A stretch of DNA of 8,691 bases, from the NCBI GenBank assembly GCA_002409145.1, contig DHUL01000081.1:1-8691 (forward strand), given 5' to 3'. The position numbers were made by a program, and so were the translations under genes. The DNA is from Bacteroidales bacterium UBA5235. Lineage in GTDB: Bacteria; Bacteroidota; Bacteroidia; Bacteroidales; VadinHA17. Under the pieces are notes generated by a model that searched no databases, was not told the origin of the DNA, and was given only the letters and a program-made list of their open reading frames with translations. Positions 1 through 5,925 of the stretch are shown here, piece by piece (within the stretch, counting starts at the first letter, position 1; the number at the start of each line of letters is the position of its first letter).

Positions 1-5
1 TTCAT
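1..5 (-). CDS. possible start of a gene running off the left edge
   Basis: The minus strand has an ATG at positions 5-3, preceded by AGGAGG at 14-9 with a 3-nt spacer. This is the best Shine-Dalgarno match I noticed in the window. Only the start codon and part of the next codon are inside the window, so nothing can be said about the product. It lies in the same direction as all other genes. The spacer is shorter than the usual 5-9 nt, which leaves doubt. Confidence 0.35.
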
Positions 6-8
6 TTT

Positions 9-14
9 CCTCCT
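9..14 (-). promoter_or_regulatory. Shine-Dalgarno-like AGGAGG
   Basis: On the minus strand AGGAGG is followed by AAA and then ATG. Most other starts in this window have no clear Shine-Dalgarno, as is common in Bacteroidota, so this one stands out. It supports a gene starting at position 5 and leaving the window. Confidence 0.35.
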
Positions 15-61
15 ACTCGATTTACAGCCCGGCGCTCGTTGGCGAGGCAGAGGGATGGAAA

Positions 62-96
62 CAAAAAAGCCCAGAGAGCGCCGCAGGAGCTCAGGG
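62..96 (-). terminator. candidate intrinsic terminator
   Basis: Read on the minus strand, CCC (96-94) can pair with GGG (72-70) and GAGC (92-89) with GCTC (79-76), around a 9-nt loop and with a small asymmetric interior bulge. A run of six T (68-63) follows directly. It lies downstream of the sigma/anti-sigma operon and upstream of the putative start at position 5. The stem is imperfect, so this is tentative. Confidence 0.35.
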
Positions 97-189
97 ATTT
101 TCTTGCAAAGGTTTCTCTAATTGCCGGATCACGCCACTTTTCCCACAAAGCAGAAATAAGCCTCTCGCTGATCCTTCTGGGGATACCTG

Positions 190-230
190 TCTATCTCCTT
201 CGGCTAAGAAAAGGAGGACTGAGAGATAGA
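190..230. repeat. inverted repeat with two competing stems
   Basis: TCTATCTC (190-197) is perfectly complementary to GAGATAGA (223-230). A nested pair, CTCCTT (195-200) and AAGGAG (211-216), overlaps the first stem, so the two pairings share bases 195-197 and compete unless the outer stem is shortened to TCTAT/ATAGA. No clean T-run follows on the minus strand, so it is not an ordinary terminator. It could be part of a transcript's 3' structure or chance. Confidence 0.4.
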
Positions 231-308
231 GCCGTGGTGTAAAAATCAGCGGCCGGCCCCGACATGGCTGTATGCGGATCTTTAATAAAATGATTTCTTG
301 CTTTATTC

Positions 309-1760
309 TCAGAACTGAATCTTCATTGACAGACCGCCATACCTGATACGCAGGTTCAGGCTGGTAAGATCCTTTACCGGCAATTGAACGAACGGTTCGA
401 ACAGCAGATGTGTCTCCTTGCCGAATGGCATTGAGTATCCGGCAGAGAAGTTTGCAAGCCCCAGGAGGTCAATCCTGTTCAGCAGTTCATGCTCACGCTC
501 AACCTGCACGGAGGTGGTCATTGTCTCATGAAAGACTCCGCCATAGGAGTCAGTCGTGGTTTTTGTATAGGTGTTATTGAAGCTTCCGGTCATGTGCTGG
601 CTCAGATAGATAAGGGTAGAGGCACCGGTGGATATAAAGAGGTTAGTCCCGGCCCTCTTCCGGATCGAGAAAACGAAGTTAACCGGCACCTCCATTGAAA
701 CAACATCGATATCTGCTTCATAGGAGGTAGTGGTGCCTGACAGGCCATTCAGTTCCGGTGCAGCATAATCCAGGGCTATGTTTCCTCCTGAGATCATTCT
801 CTCGGGTGTGCCTTCCAGTCCGTAACTGTGTTTTGCCATCGCCAGACCTGGACGGATCGAGATTCTCCGGGTGAGCTGCCGCTCCACCCAAAAGCCGACT
901 GAAACACCCTGGGCAGTTGTTGTTGCATTGTCAATGCTGGCCATCATTCCGGAAAAACCGGTCATAAGGGTGGTGGTCATTCTTTCATGGGGCAAAACCA
1001 GATAATCTTTCAGGGCTTTTATGGGCGGCAGGTTCAACCTGGAATCAGCTTCATCTGCTAACCTTATCTCTATAGGATTTGCAGCAAGGTTCACCCCGGA
1101 GGAAATCCCGTCAGGTATAATGTTCTCAGCCAGAACAGGAATGGCAGCTTCATTAATCAGGTCTCCGTTTCCTTCCGTGACTGACTCCCTGGTTTCCCCG
1201 GCCCGGTGGTCTGTATCCGGAGTTTGCCCTGTCCTGCTTCCCATATCCGGGGTTTGACTGACACGGTTTCCTGTATCCCCCGTCTGCCCGGTCTGGCTTC
1301 CTGTATCCCCGGTTTGCCCGGCCCGGCTTCCTGCATCCCCGGTTCGCCTGGTCTGACTTCCTGTTTCACCCGTTCGCCCGGCACGGGCAAATGTTTCGGG
1401 TGAGACCTTTTTACTGTCTGTCATAACCGGGACTGATTCGGCGAGTGCAGGTTTTGCTGCATTTGTGTCGGATTTGGCCTGGATGGAATCAGTCATTTCA
1501 CTCGGGATCTGCTGTGCTGACTGATCAGCTGGTTCGCCATCCTGCCGGTCATTTAACCGGTTCATGAAGAGCACACCTGCCGTGACCAGGATAATTATTG
1601 ACGCAGCCCTGGCCCAGAGCGGGATCACCAGCGCCCGTCTCTGTTTTTTCCCTTGTTTCGCGGTAAACGAGTCCCATCCATCCCCTGCAAGGTGGTCAGC
1701 ATTATAGTTGTCAAATGCCTCCTTCGCCTTCCGGCTGAATATGTCGTCAAACCTACTCAT
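309..1760 (-). CDS. Dma-like transenvelope anti-sigma protein with outer-membrane beta-barrel
   Basis: Predicted 483-residue protein that would bind the adjacent sigma factor in the cytoplasm and reach the outer membrane. Visible parts in order: a short cytoplasmic segment (1-42) with FDDIF at 4-8 and GDGWDSF at 26-32; basic KKQRR at 38-42; one membrane helix at about 48-67 with no signal-peptidase site; a hydrophilic linker of about 190 residues including decapeptide repeats at 131-190; and a C-terminal domain (about 258-483) of alternating amphipathic strands ending LSMKIQF, with the terminal Phe expected of BAM-assembled barrels. The layout matches dual membrane-spanning anti-sigma factors (Dma) described in Bacteroides. 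There is no zinc-binding HxxxCxxC motif. ATG at 1760 is chosen because it overlaps the sigma gene by 8 bp. The frame stays open up to 1880, but the extra 40 residues lie wholly over the sigma gene and look non-native. The anti-sigma role is inferred from pairing and topology. Confidence 0.8.
   Translation of the reverse strand: MSRFDDIFSRKAKEAFDNYNADHLAGDGWDSFTAKQGKKQRRALVIPLWARAASIIILVTAGVLFMNRLNDRQDGEPADQSAQQIPSEMTDSIQAKSDTNAAKPALAESVPVMTDSKKVSPETFARAGRTGETGSQTRRTGDAGSRAGQTGDTGSQTGQTGDTGNRVSQTPDMGSRTGQTPDTDHRAGETRESVTEGNGDLINEAAIPVLAENIIPDGISSGVNLAANPIEIRLADEADSRLNLPPIKALKDYLVLPHERMTTTLMTGFSGMMASIDNATTTAQGVSVGFWVERQLTRRISIRPGLAMAKHSYGLEGTPERMISGGNIALDYAAPELNGLSGTTTSYEADIDVVSMEVPVNFVFSIRKRAGTNLFISTGASTLIYLSQHMTGSFNNTYTKTTTDSYGGVFHETMTTSVQVEREHELLNRIDLLGLANFSAGYSMPFGKETHLLFEPFVQLPVKDLTSLNLRIRYGGLSMKIQF
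1191..1400 (-). repeat. 30-bp tandem repeat encoding decapeptides
   Basis: Inside the anti-sigma/barrel gene, residues 131-190 are six consecutive ten-residue units such as GDTGSQTGQT, GDTGNRVSQT and PDMGSRTGQT. A degenerate seventh unit (PETFARAGRT) precedes them at 1400-1371. The DNA repeats with a 30-bp period. The units are rich in Gly, Thr, Asp, Gln and Arg, with no predicted fold, and sit in the middle of the periplasmic linker. A multiple-of-three period means copy-number change would alter linker length without breaking the frame. Confidence 0.9.
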
Positions 1761-2334
1761 GACTCTTCTTAACCGAAGCAATATGCCTTTTATAAAGCTC
1801 CCGGAGCATCTTTTTCGCCCTTGCAAGATTTGCCCTGGATGTGGAGGCTGACACTCCCAGCATCTGCCCGATCTCCTCATGTGAATACCCCTCTATCTCG
1901 AAGAGGTTGAACGTTACCCTGCAGCTTGCAGGGAGGTGACTGTAGAGAGCCAGGATATCATTCGCGGAAAGCTCCGATTCGATCTCGGGCTCATTCTCCT
2001 CTGTATCTGTTATTATGCTTACCGGGAGGTAGTCATTTTGTTTCAGGTTTTTCCTGTAATTGTCAATGGCAGTATTTACCAGTATTTTACCATACCAGCT
2101 TTTAAACGCCCTGGCAGGGTCGTACTCGGAAATTTTATCCAGGACCTTCATATAGCTGTCATTAACTATTTCCATGGCTTCGTTTTCATCTCTTGCATAC
2201 CTGATACAGACTGACATCGCAAAAGAGAAATATCGTTTGTAGAGAAGTTCCTGTGAGCGGATATCGCCGCCGGCACATCCCCTGACCAGATCCGGGTCTG
2301 TATATTCATGACCATCCCAGGTTTTTCTGCCCAT
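1753..2334 (-). CDS. ECF-family RNA polymerase sigma factor (Das-like)
   Basis: A 193-residue sigma-70-family extracytoplasmic-function sigma factor. It would direct RNA polymerase to a specific promoter set when released by its anti-sigma partner. Region sigma-2 covers about residues 14-98, including the typical acidic helix (ENEAMEIVNDSYMKVLDKI) and FKSWYGKILVNTAIDNYRK. An acidic linker follows (108-122). Region sigma-4 covers about 125-183, with its helix-turn-helix at EIEGYSHEEIGQMLGVSAST and SRANLARAKKML. Length and spacing are normal. ATG at 2334 is preferred; an in-frame TTG at 2352 would add six residues. The stop overlaps the start of the anti-sigma/barrel gene by 8 bp, so the two are almost certainly one operon. 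Many ECF factors activate their own operon, but I could not identify its promoter. Confidence 0.92.
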   Translation of the reverse strand: MGRKTWDGHEYTDPDLVRGCAGGDIRSQELLYKRYFSFAMSVCIRYARDENEAMEIVNDSYMKVLDKISEYDPARAFKSWYGKILVNTAIDNYRKNLKQNDYLPVSIITDTEENEPEIESELSANDILALYSHLPASCRVTFNLFEIEGYSHEEIGQMLGVSASTSRANLARAKKMLRELYKRHIASVKKSHE

Positions 2335-2412
2335 TATACCGTCAGGAATCAAGTTTTCCCGAAATAACTCAATTCGGACGATATTATGGTTACTACTTTC
2401 ATTTTTATTTAC
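2335..2412 (-). other. 78-bp gap upstream of the sigma gene
   Basis: It separates the small barrel gene (stop at 2413) from the sigma factor. It is AT-rich, and I see neither a terminator hairpin nor a match to the Bacteroidota -7 motif TAnnTTTG. Both read-through from the upstream genes and a separate ECF-type promoter remain possible. Confidence 0.4.
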
Positions 2413-3150
2413 CTACATAAAAACAAAGCCCAGATGGAACTCCAGCCTGTAATACTGGGTTACAGTCTGCATGATAGAGCTGCCTCCCCACCAGTATGAA
2501 GGCTGGTTCAGGGTGACCTTCTGGTACCTGTATCCAATGCCAAAGTTTACTGCAGTTCTGTTCCATGTAAACATGGAGATGCCCACCCCGGCATTGAAGA
2601 GAAATCCGCCATCAGTTTCCGTGTTTGCTGAAGCATCGTCTATATATGAACCCTCTTGTTCAGACAGAGCGAAGCTGTAACCGGTTTTCATCCAGACGTA
2701 GGATGACGTTCCTGTATTAAGAGGTGTGTATCTCAAGTCTGCATAAAAAGGGACCAGTATCGTTCCCAGCTCTTCCATTCCCGAGCCCATACCGACCGCA
2801 AGACCGTTTCTGAACTGAAAACCATTTGAAATATGGAAGCTTAGACTGCCCTGGTTACCACTTTCATTTTTTCCGGACAGGATGCTTGTGTTGAACCTTA
2901 CGTAATAGCCGGAGGTTTTAAGGTTCTTTTTGAACGGATAGGTTGCAGCTTCAACCGATGATACCTGTGCCCTGCCAATCCTTATGACCTGGGGCGAAGT
3001 AATCTTAATATCCAGGTAATCTGTAGAATCACTAACGATGGTTCCCGAGATCCGGGAGCCATCGTTAAGCACAACAGTAGATTTTCTGTGCTGGCCTGTT
3101 GCAGAGACTGTAAGCAGTGCACAGACCGCAATTGCAGTGAGTCTGTGCAT
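2413..3150 (-). CDS. exported protein with predicted outer-membrane beta-barrel
   Basis: A 245-residue protein with a Sec signal peptide (1-20, cleavage likely after SATGQ). Residues 25-68 form a small beta-rich segment beginning VVLNDGSRISGTI. Its wording resembles the short 'DGS-x-I-x-G-x-I' domains often seen at the N-terminus of secreted Bacteroidota proteins. From about residue 78 to the end the pattern is alternating amphipathic strands with glycine- and aromatic-rich turns (YYVRFNTSI, GFLFNAGVGISMF, VNFGIGYRYQ), ending YRLEFHLGFVFM, as expected for a small 8- to 10-strand outer-membrane barrel. Its ATG lies 4 bp after the stop of the LVIVD lipoprotein gene, with AAGGAAG about 9 bp upstream inside that gene, so translational coupling is likely. 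No specific family name is justified; transport versus structural function is unknown. Confidence 0.75.
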   Translation of the reverse strand: MHRLTAIAVCALLTVSATGQHRKSTVVLNDGSRISGTIVSDSTDYLDIKITSPQVIRIGRAQVSSVEAATYPFKKNLKTSGYYVRFNTSILSGKNESGNQGSLSFHISNGFQFRNGLAVGMGSGMEELGTILVPFYADLRYTPLNTGTSSYVWMKTGYSFALSEQEGSYIDDASANTETDGGFLFNAGVGISMFTWNRTAVNFGIGYRYQKVTLNQPSYWWGGSSIMQTVTQYYRLEFHLGFVFM

Positions 3151-3154
3151 ATAT

Positions 3155-4435
3155 CTATTCTTCCTTGATTGTTATGTGGCTGATCTGAACAATATTTTCC
3201 GGGTCACTGTAATCATACTGATAGATACCTCCAGTTCCTACCAGCATGAGGATACCATTCATCGGAATTACATCGTAGGTATCAAAGTCCGGGTAGTGAG
3301 CCACCTGGTTTGTAATGATTGCCAGCGGATTAGATTTGTCGTAGATTTTCAATCCGGCTGCACCATCGCAGACGAAGAGCAGGTCCCCGTCTGTGCCCAG
3401 TCCGTGCGGATTGAACATCGGGTACGATTTCACCAGGTACGGATTTTTGATGGAGGAAATATCGATTACCTCCAGCAGGTTCTGTGCGTTGTTGCACATG
3501 TTACCGGACCGGAGTGTCACATATGCATACTGGCCGTCGACCACTACAGGGTCACAGGCTGTAATATGGTCATATGAGGATATCTGGACAGGCTTTTTCG
3601 GGTTGACGAGGTCGAAGATCAGCATCCCGGTTGTGGTTCCAATGAATAGGTTATTCTCAAGGCGGAAGAGGGTTTCCATGTTACGCGGCACGTCAACACT
3701 GTCGACAACCGTCATTTCTGTCGGTGAAGTGATGTCAACGGTTTTCAGCCTGACGGGAACAGCGATGACATACAGGTAGTCTTCATTAAGCATGAAGCGG
3801 GCCATGGAACCTCCGGTGCCGCTTCCTCCGGTCCATGTGGGTCCTGCTGCATCAGCGTTCAACATGAATTCCATTCCGCCTCGAAATATCCACCCACCAT
3901 GATTATATTTTTCAACTTCCTCCGTGATCTTTTTCACCTCCCAGCCAACAATCACTCCCTGGGATTTGTCAACCATTGCGTACGGGTACCATAACTCTCC
4001 CTCCGGAACAATTTCCGGGAAGACATTTTCAATACGGTCAATCTCGACAGGATTTTCGACATCGGTTATATCAATTGCCAGGAGGTCAATATAGCTGTCA
4101 GCGTACAGGACGTTGCCTTTAATAGCCATATCAACATTGCCCAGGATCTCATAGAAAGCAACCTTTTCAGGGTTTGAGGGGTCTGAATTGTCAATCACGT
4201 GGATGCCTTTCCCGTACTCATTGACGAAGAGATACCCGTCCTTGAAATACATTTTTCCGGGGTGAGCGATCTCAATCGGAGCGCTCTTCAGGAAGCTTGC
4301 CCGGAAATCATCAAAAGGCATGTAGACCGGTACATTTGCGTCATAGGTAATCAGTTCTGTTGTCCTGTCCTTGCAGGCTGACATCGCAGCCATCAGAACT
4401 ATCAGAAACAGTGCGGGTTTGATCAGATTTTTCAT
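3155..4435 (-). CDS. LVIVD-repeat beta-propeller lipoprotein
   Basis: A 426-residue lipoprotein. The signal peptide ends in lipobox MSAC with lipidated Cys21, so the protein should be membrane-anchored, possibly surface-exposed. The body is a series of LVIVD-type repeats (hydrophobic strand, G, hydrophobic strand, D.s.P..P, strand) at about 67-97, 108-136, 219-249, 261-290, 302-340, 351-381 and 394-423. Clear instances are LFVNEYGKGIHVIDNSDPSN, LFIGTTTGMLIFDL and LLFVCDGAAGLKIYDKSNP. Seven repeats fit a seven-bladed propeller, with a longer insertion at about 137-218 rich in Gly and Trp. Such proteins are usually binding or scaffolding modules with no known enzymatic activity. It is followed after 4 bp by the barrel gene, suggesting a lipoprotein-barrel pair. 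It follows the serpin gene by 60 bp with no obvious terminator between them. Confidence 0.85.
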   Translation of the reverse strand: MKNLIKPALFLIVLMAAMSACKDRTTELITYDANVPVYMPFDDFRASFLKSAPIEIAHPGKMYFKDGYLFVNEYGKGIHVIDNSDPSNPEKVAFYEILGNVDMAIKGNVLYADSYIDLLAIDITDVENPVEIDRIENVFPEIVPEGELWYPYAMVDKSQGVIVGWEVKKITEEVEKYNHGGWIFRGGMEFMLNADAAGPTWTGGSGTGGSMARFMLNEDYLYVIAVPVRLKTVDITSPTEMTVVDSVDVPRNMETLFRLENNLFIGTTTGMLIFDLVNPKKPVQISSYDHITACDPVVVDGQYAYVTLRSGNMCNNAQNLLEVIDISSIKNPYLVKSYPMFNPHGLGTDGDLLFVCDGAAGLKIYDKSNPLAIITNQVAHYPDFDTYDVIPMNGILMLVGTGGIYQYDYSDPENIVQISHITIKEE

Positions 4436-4495
4436 ATTCGGCTTTTTTGTTGTCGGTTTTAAAAATGCGAATTCTTTCTATGCAGGTTCTCCGGA

Positions 4496-5740
4496 TTACT
4501 TATCAAGCGGATTTACCACCTGCCCTATGAAAAGCAGGGTGTTTGTGGTCCGTTCGCGTATTGCAAAGACAAAGGGTTTATCAATAGTAAATACCTGCGG
4601 TTGTGGCGGTATGCTGGTCAGTTCAATACCTATTGTGGTGACAGCGGCCGCTTCGGTTCCTTCTTCATCAACCTCCACGAAGGTGTTTTGCTTCACGAAG
4701 CTGACAAAGATCGAGGCATCGGAAATTCCTGACAGGTTTGCCAGGTCAGGATTAAATGCATCCAGCATACCCATACTTTGCAACTGGTCATTGAGGAGTT
4801 TCTCATAAGAAAATTTGAACTTAGGCATGTAAACAGTCAGTTTGCCGTACTCTTCCTGGCCATCAAATCCGGAGGTGATGGTATTCCATTTCTCAGCGTC
4901 AAGTGACGCTGTGAAGTCGGAGAGTGTACCTGCCGGCACGATCACATCCATTGTAAAGTTGGTCTGGCCATAGGGCATTTCGATTGCCCTGTAACCGGCT
5001 CCAAAAGTTACTTTTGACCCGACCTCTCCCTTCATTGTGCTTACGTCTACGGAGTTTGAGCCATCAGTGTAAAATGGCCTGTCAGCTGTCAGATCCTTGT
5101 CGAACTGGTAGCTCCAGTCGCCCTTGAAATAAAGTGCGTTCATGATGAACATGACTGCTTCTGGAGATATCTCGTCCAGGACTTCATGGATCTTACCGTT
5201 TGTATTGTCGCTGGCCCATTTGTTGATTGTTGTAAGTGCAGCCGGCAGTGAAAAGTCAAGACCTGCAACTTCCGCGTTAAAATCATTGTCCATCGTGCTG
5301 AGGAACGGGTTCTTGACTGTGAATCCCATCCTGTAGAATATTGCGTTGGCCAGGGCCAGTTTAACCTTTGGATCAACTACAAGCAACTGAGAGACAAGGC
5401 TTTTGTAGACCTCATTTATTTCAGTGATGGTCATCTGTTCAGGATATTTCAGGGTCGCCTTCAGCTGATCATATGTTTCTCCGCCACAGCCATTGAGCAG
5501 CATGGTCAGTGCAGCGCTTGCGCTGAGCGGTGAGAGCATGAAGTTTTTGTCCTCTGCAAGAGCAACTTTTGTAAAGAGCTCAACACCAAATTCATTGCTA
5601 TTGGCAATGACTTCAGCGCCCTTAGCGGTCAGATCAAGGTTTTCCGGGGTGAGGTCGGGCTCCCGGCCATTATCCTTTGAACATGATGACAATGCGGCAA
5701 AAGCCAGAAGGTACACAATTATTAATACTGGATTTTTCAT
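4496..5740 (-). CDS. serpin-family protease inhibitor lipoprotein
   Basis: A 414-residue serpin. The signal peptide ends in lipobox LSSC (Cys20), and the next residues SKDN resemble the acidic export signals that send Bacteroidota lipoproteins to the cell surface. Serpin landmarks are in order: NFMLSPLSASAALTMLLNG (66-84), VMFIMNALYFKGDW (196-209), the hinge EEGTEAAAVTTIG (359-371), and the family signature FTIDKPFVFAI (384-394), ending FIGQVVNP. The hinge has Gly at P15, Thr at P14 and Ala at P12-P10, as in inhibitory serpins. Aligning with alpha-1-antitrypsin, which shares the SIPP residues, puts the scissile bond at Thr375-Ser376. It is probably a suicide inhibitor of serine or cysteine proteases outside the cell, like miropin of Tannerella; the target is unknown. 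ATG at 5740 is chosen; an in-frame TTG at 5758 adds six residues before a signal peptide that is complete without them. Confidence 0.93.
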   Translation of the reverse strand: MKNPVLIIVYLLAFAALSSCSKDNGREPDLTPENLDLTAKGAEVIANSNEFGVELFTKVALAEDKNFMLSPLSASAALTMLLNGCGGETYDQLKATLKYPEQMTITEINEVYKSLVSQLLVVDPKVKLALANAIFYRMGFTVKNPFLSTMDNDFNAEVAGLDFSLPAALTTINKWASDNTNGKIHEVLDEISPEAVMFIMNALYFKGDWSYQFDKDLTADRPFYTDGSNSVDVSTMKGEVGSKVTFGAGYRAIEMPYGQTNFTMDVIVPAGTLSDFTASLDAEKWNTITSGFDGQEEYGKLTVYMPKFKFSYEKLLNDQLQSMGMLDAFNPDLANLSGISDASIFVSFVKQNTFVEVDEEGTEAAAVTTIGIELTSIPPQPQVFTIDKPFVFAIRERTTNTLLFIGQVVNPLDK

Positions 5741-5925
5741 ACAGATTTTTTTAAGCAATAGTCCTAAGGAATTCAGGTCTTTTATAACCTAATACGAAAT
5801 GACACGCCCGAACGCTGCAATGGAAGAGATAAAAAAATCTCTGCCCTTGCCTGCGAACCTTTTCGCCCTAAGCAGATCACGGTAAGTGACCGTCTTTAAT
5901 CTGATTGCGAAATGGACAGAAAAAC
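5741..5925 (-). other. 185-bp intergenic region between peptidase and serpin genes
   Basis: It has no open frame worth reporting. On the minus strand it contains a small hairpin GCGAA-AAGG-TTCGC (5866-5853), then AGAGAT-TTTTTT-ATCTCT (5842-5825), an AT-rich stem around a T-run. Together these could end the peptidase transcript, although the T-run is not directly after the GC stem. A second hairpin, ACGGT/ACCGT, lies at 5879-5893. The serpin probably has its own promoter here. I found no exact TAnnTTTG element. Confidence 0.4.

Larger units (their letters stand above)
15..308. other. intergenic region, no convincing gene
   Basis: This is the stretch between the stop of the barrel-fused anti-sigma gene (309) and the possible gene start at the left edge. 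I see no protein with recognisable features on either strand. The one open frame (39-242, plus strand) starts at TTG, has no family signature and opposes all neighbours. What can be seen is an inverted repeat at 190-230, a possible terminator at 62-96, and a GC-rich element next to a T-run on the minus strand (241-270: CAGC at 247-250, GCTG at 267-270). The last of these could be a second terminator for the sigma operon. Confidence 0.6.

Noticed and set aside
39..242. Open frame of 67 codons on the plus strand
   Set aside because: It starts at TTG, has no ribosome binding site or recognisable domain, opposes every neighbour and overlaps a likely terminator and inverted repeat.
1157..1403. Long open frames in other readings of the decapeptide-repeat region
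   Set aside because: A 30-bp repeat lacking stops in one unit stays open in every copy, so these frames are by-products of the repeat inside the anti-sigma/barrel gene.
1761..1880. A 40-residue N-terminal extension of the anti-sigma/barrel protein
   Set aside because: It lies wholly over the sigma gene in another frame and is Arg/Cys/Pro-rich. ATG 1760 gives a sensible cytoplasmic domain and a typical sigma/anti-sigma overlap.
3038..3779. Plus-strand open frames over the LVIVD and barrel genes
   Set aside because: They are antisense shadows of strongly supported minus-strand genes and have no coherent domain pattern.
5825..5842. AGAGAT/ATCTCT hairpin as a stand-alone terminator
   Set aside because: The stem is AT-rich and the T-run forms the loop rather than following the stem, so it is mentioned only as part of the intergenic description.
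5741..5925. Bacteroidota promoter (TAnnTTTG with upstream TTTG) before the serpin
   Set aside because: No match with acceptable spacing was found by eye; only loose AT-rich boxes are present.
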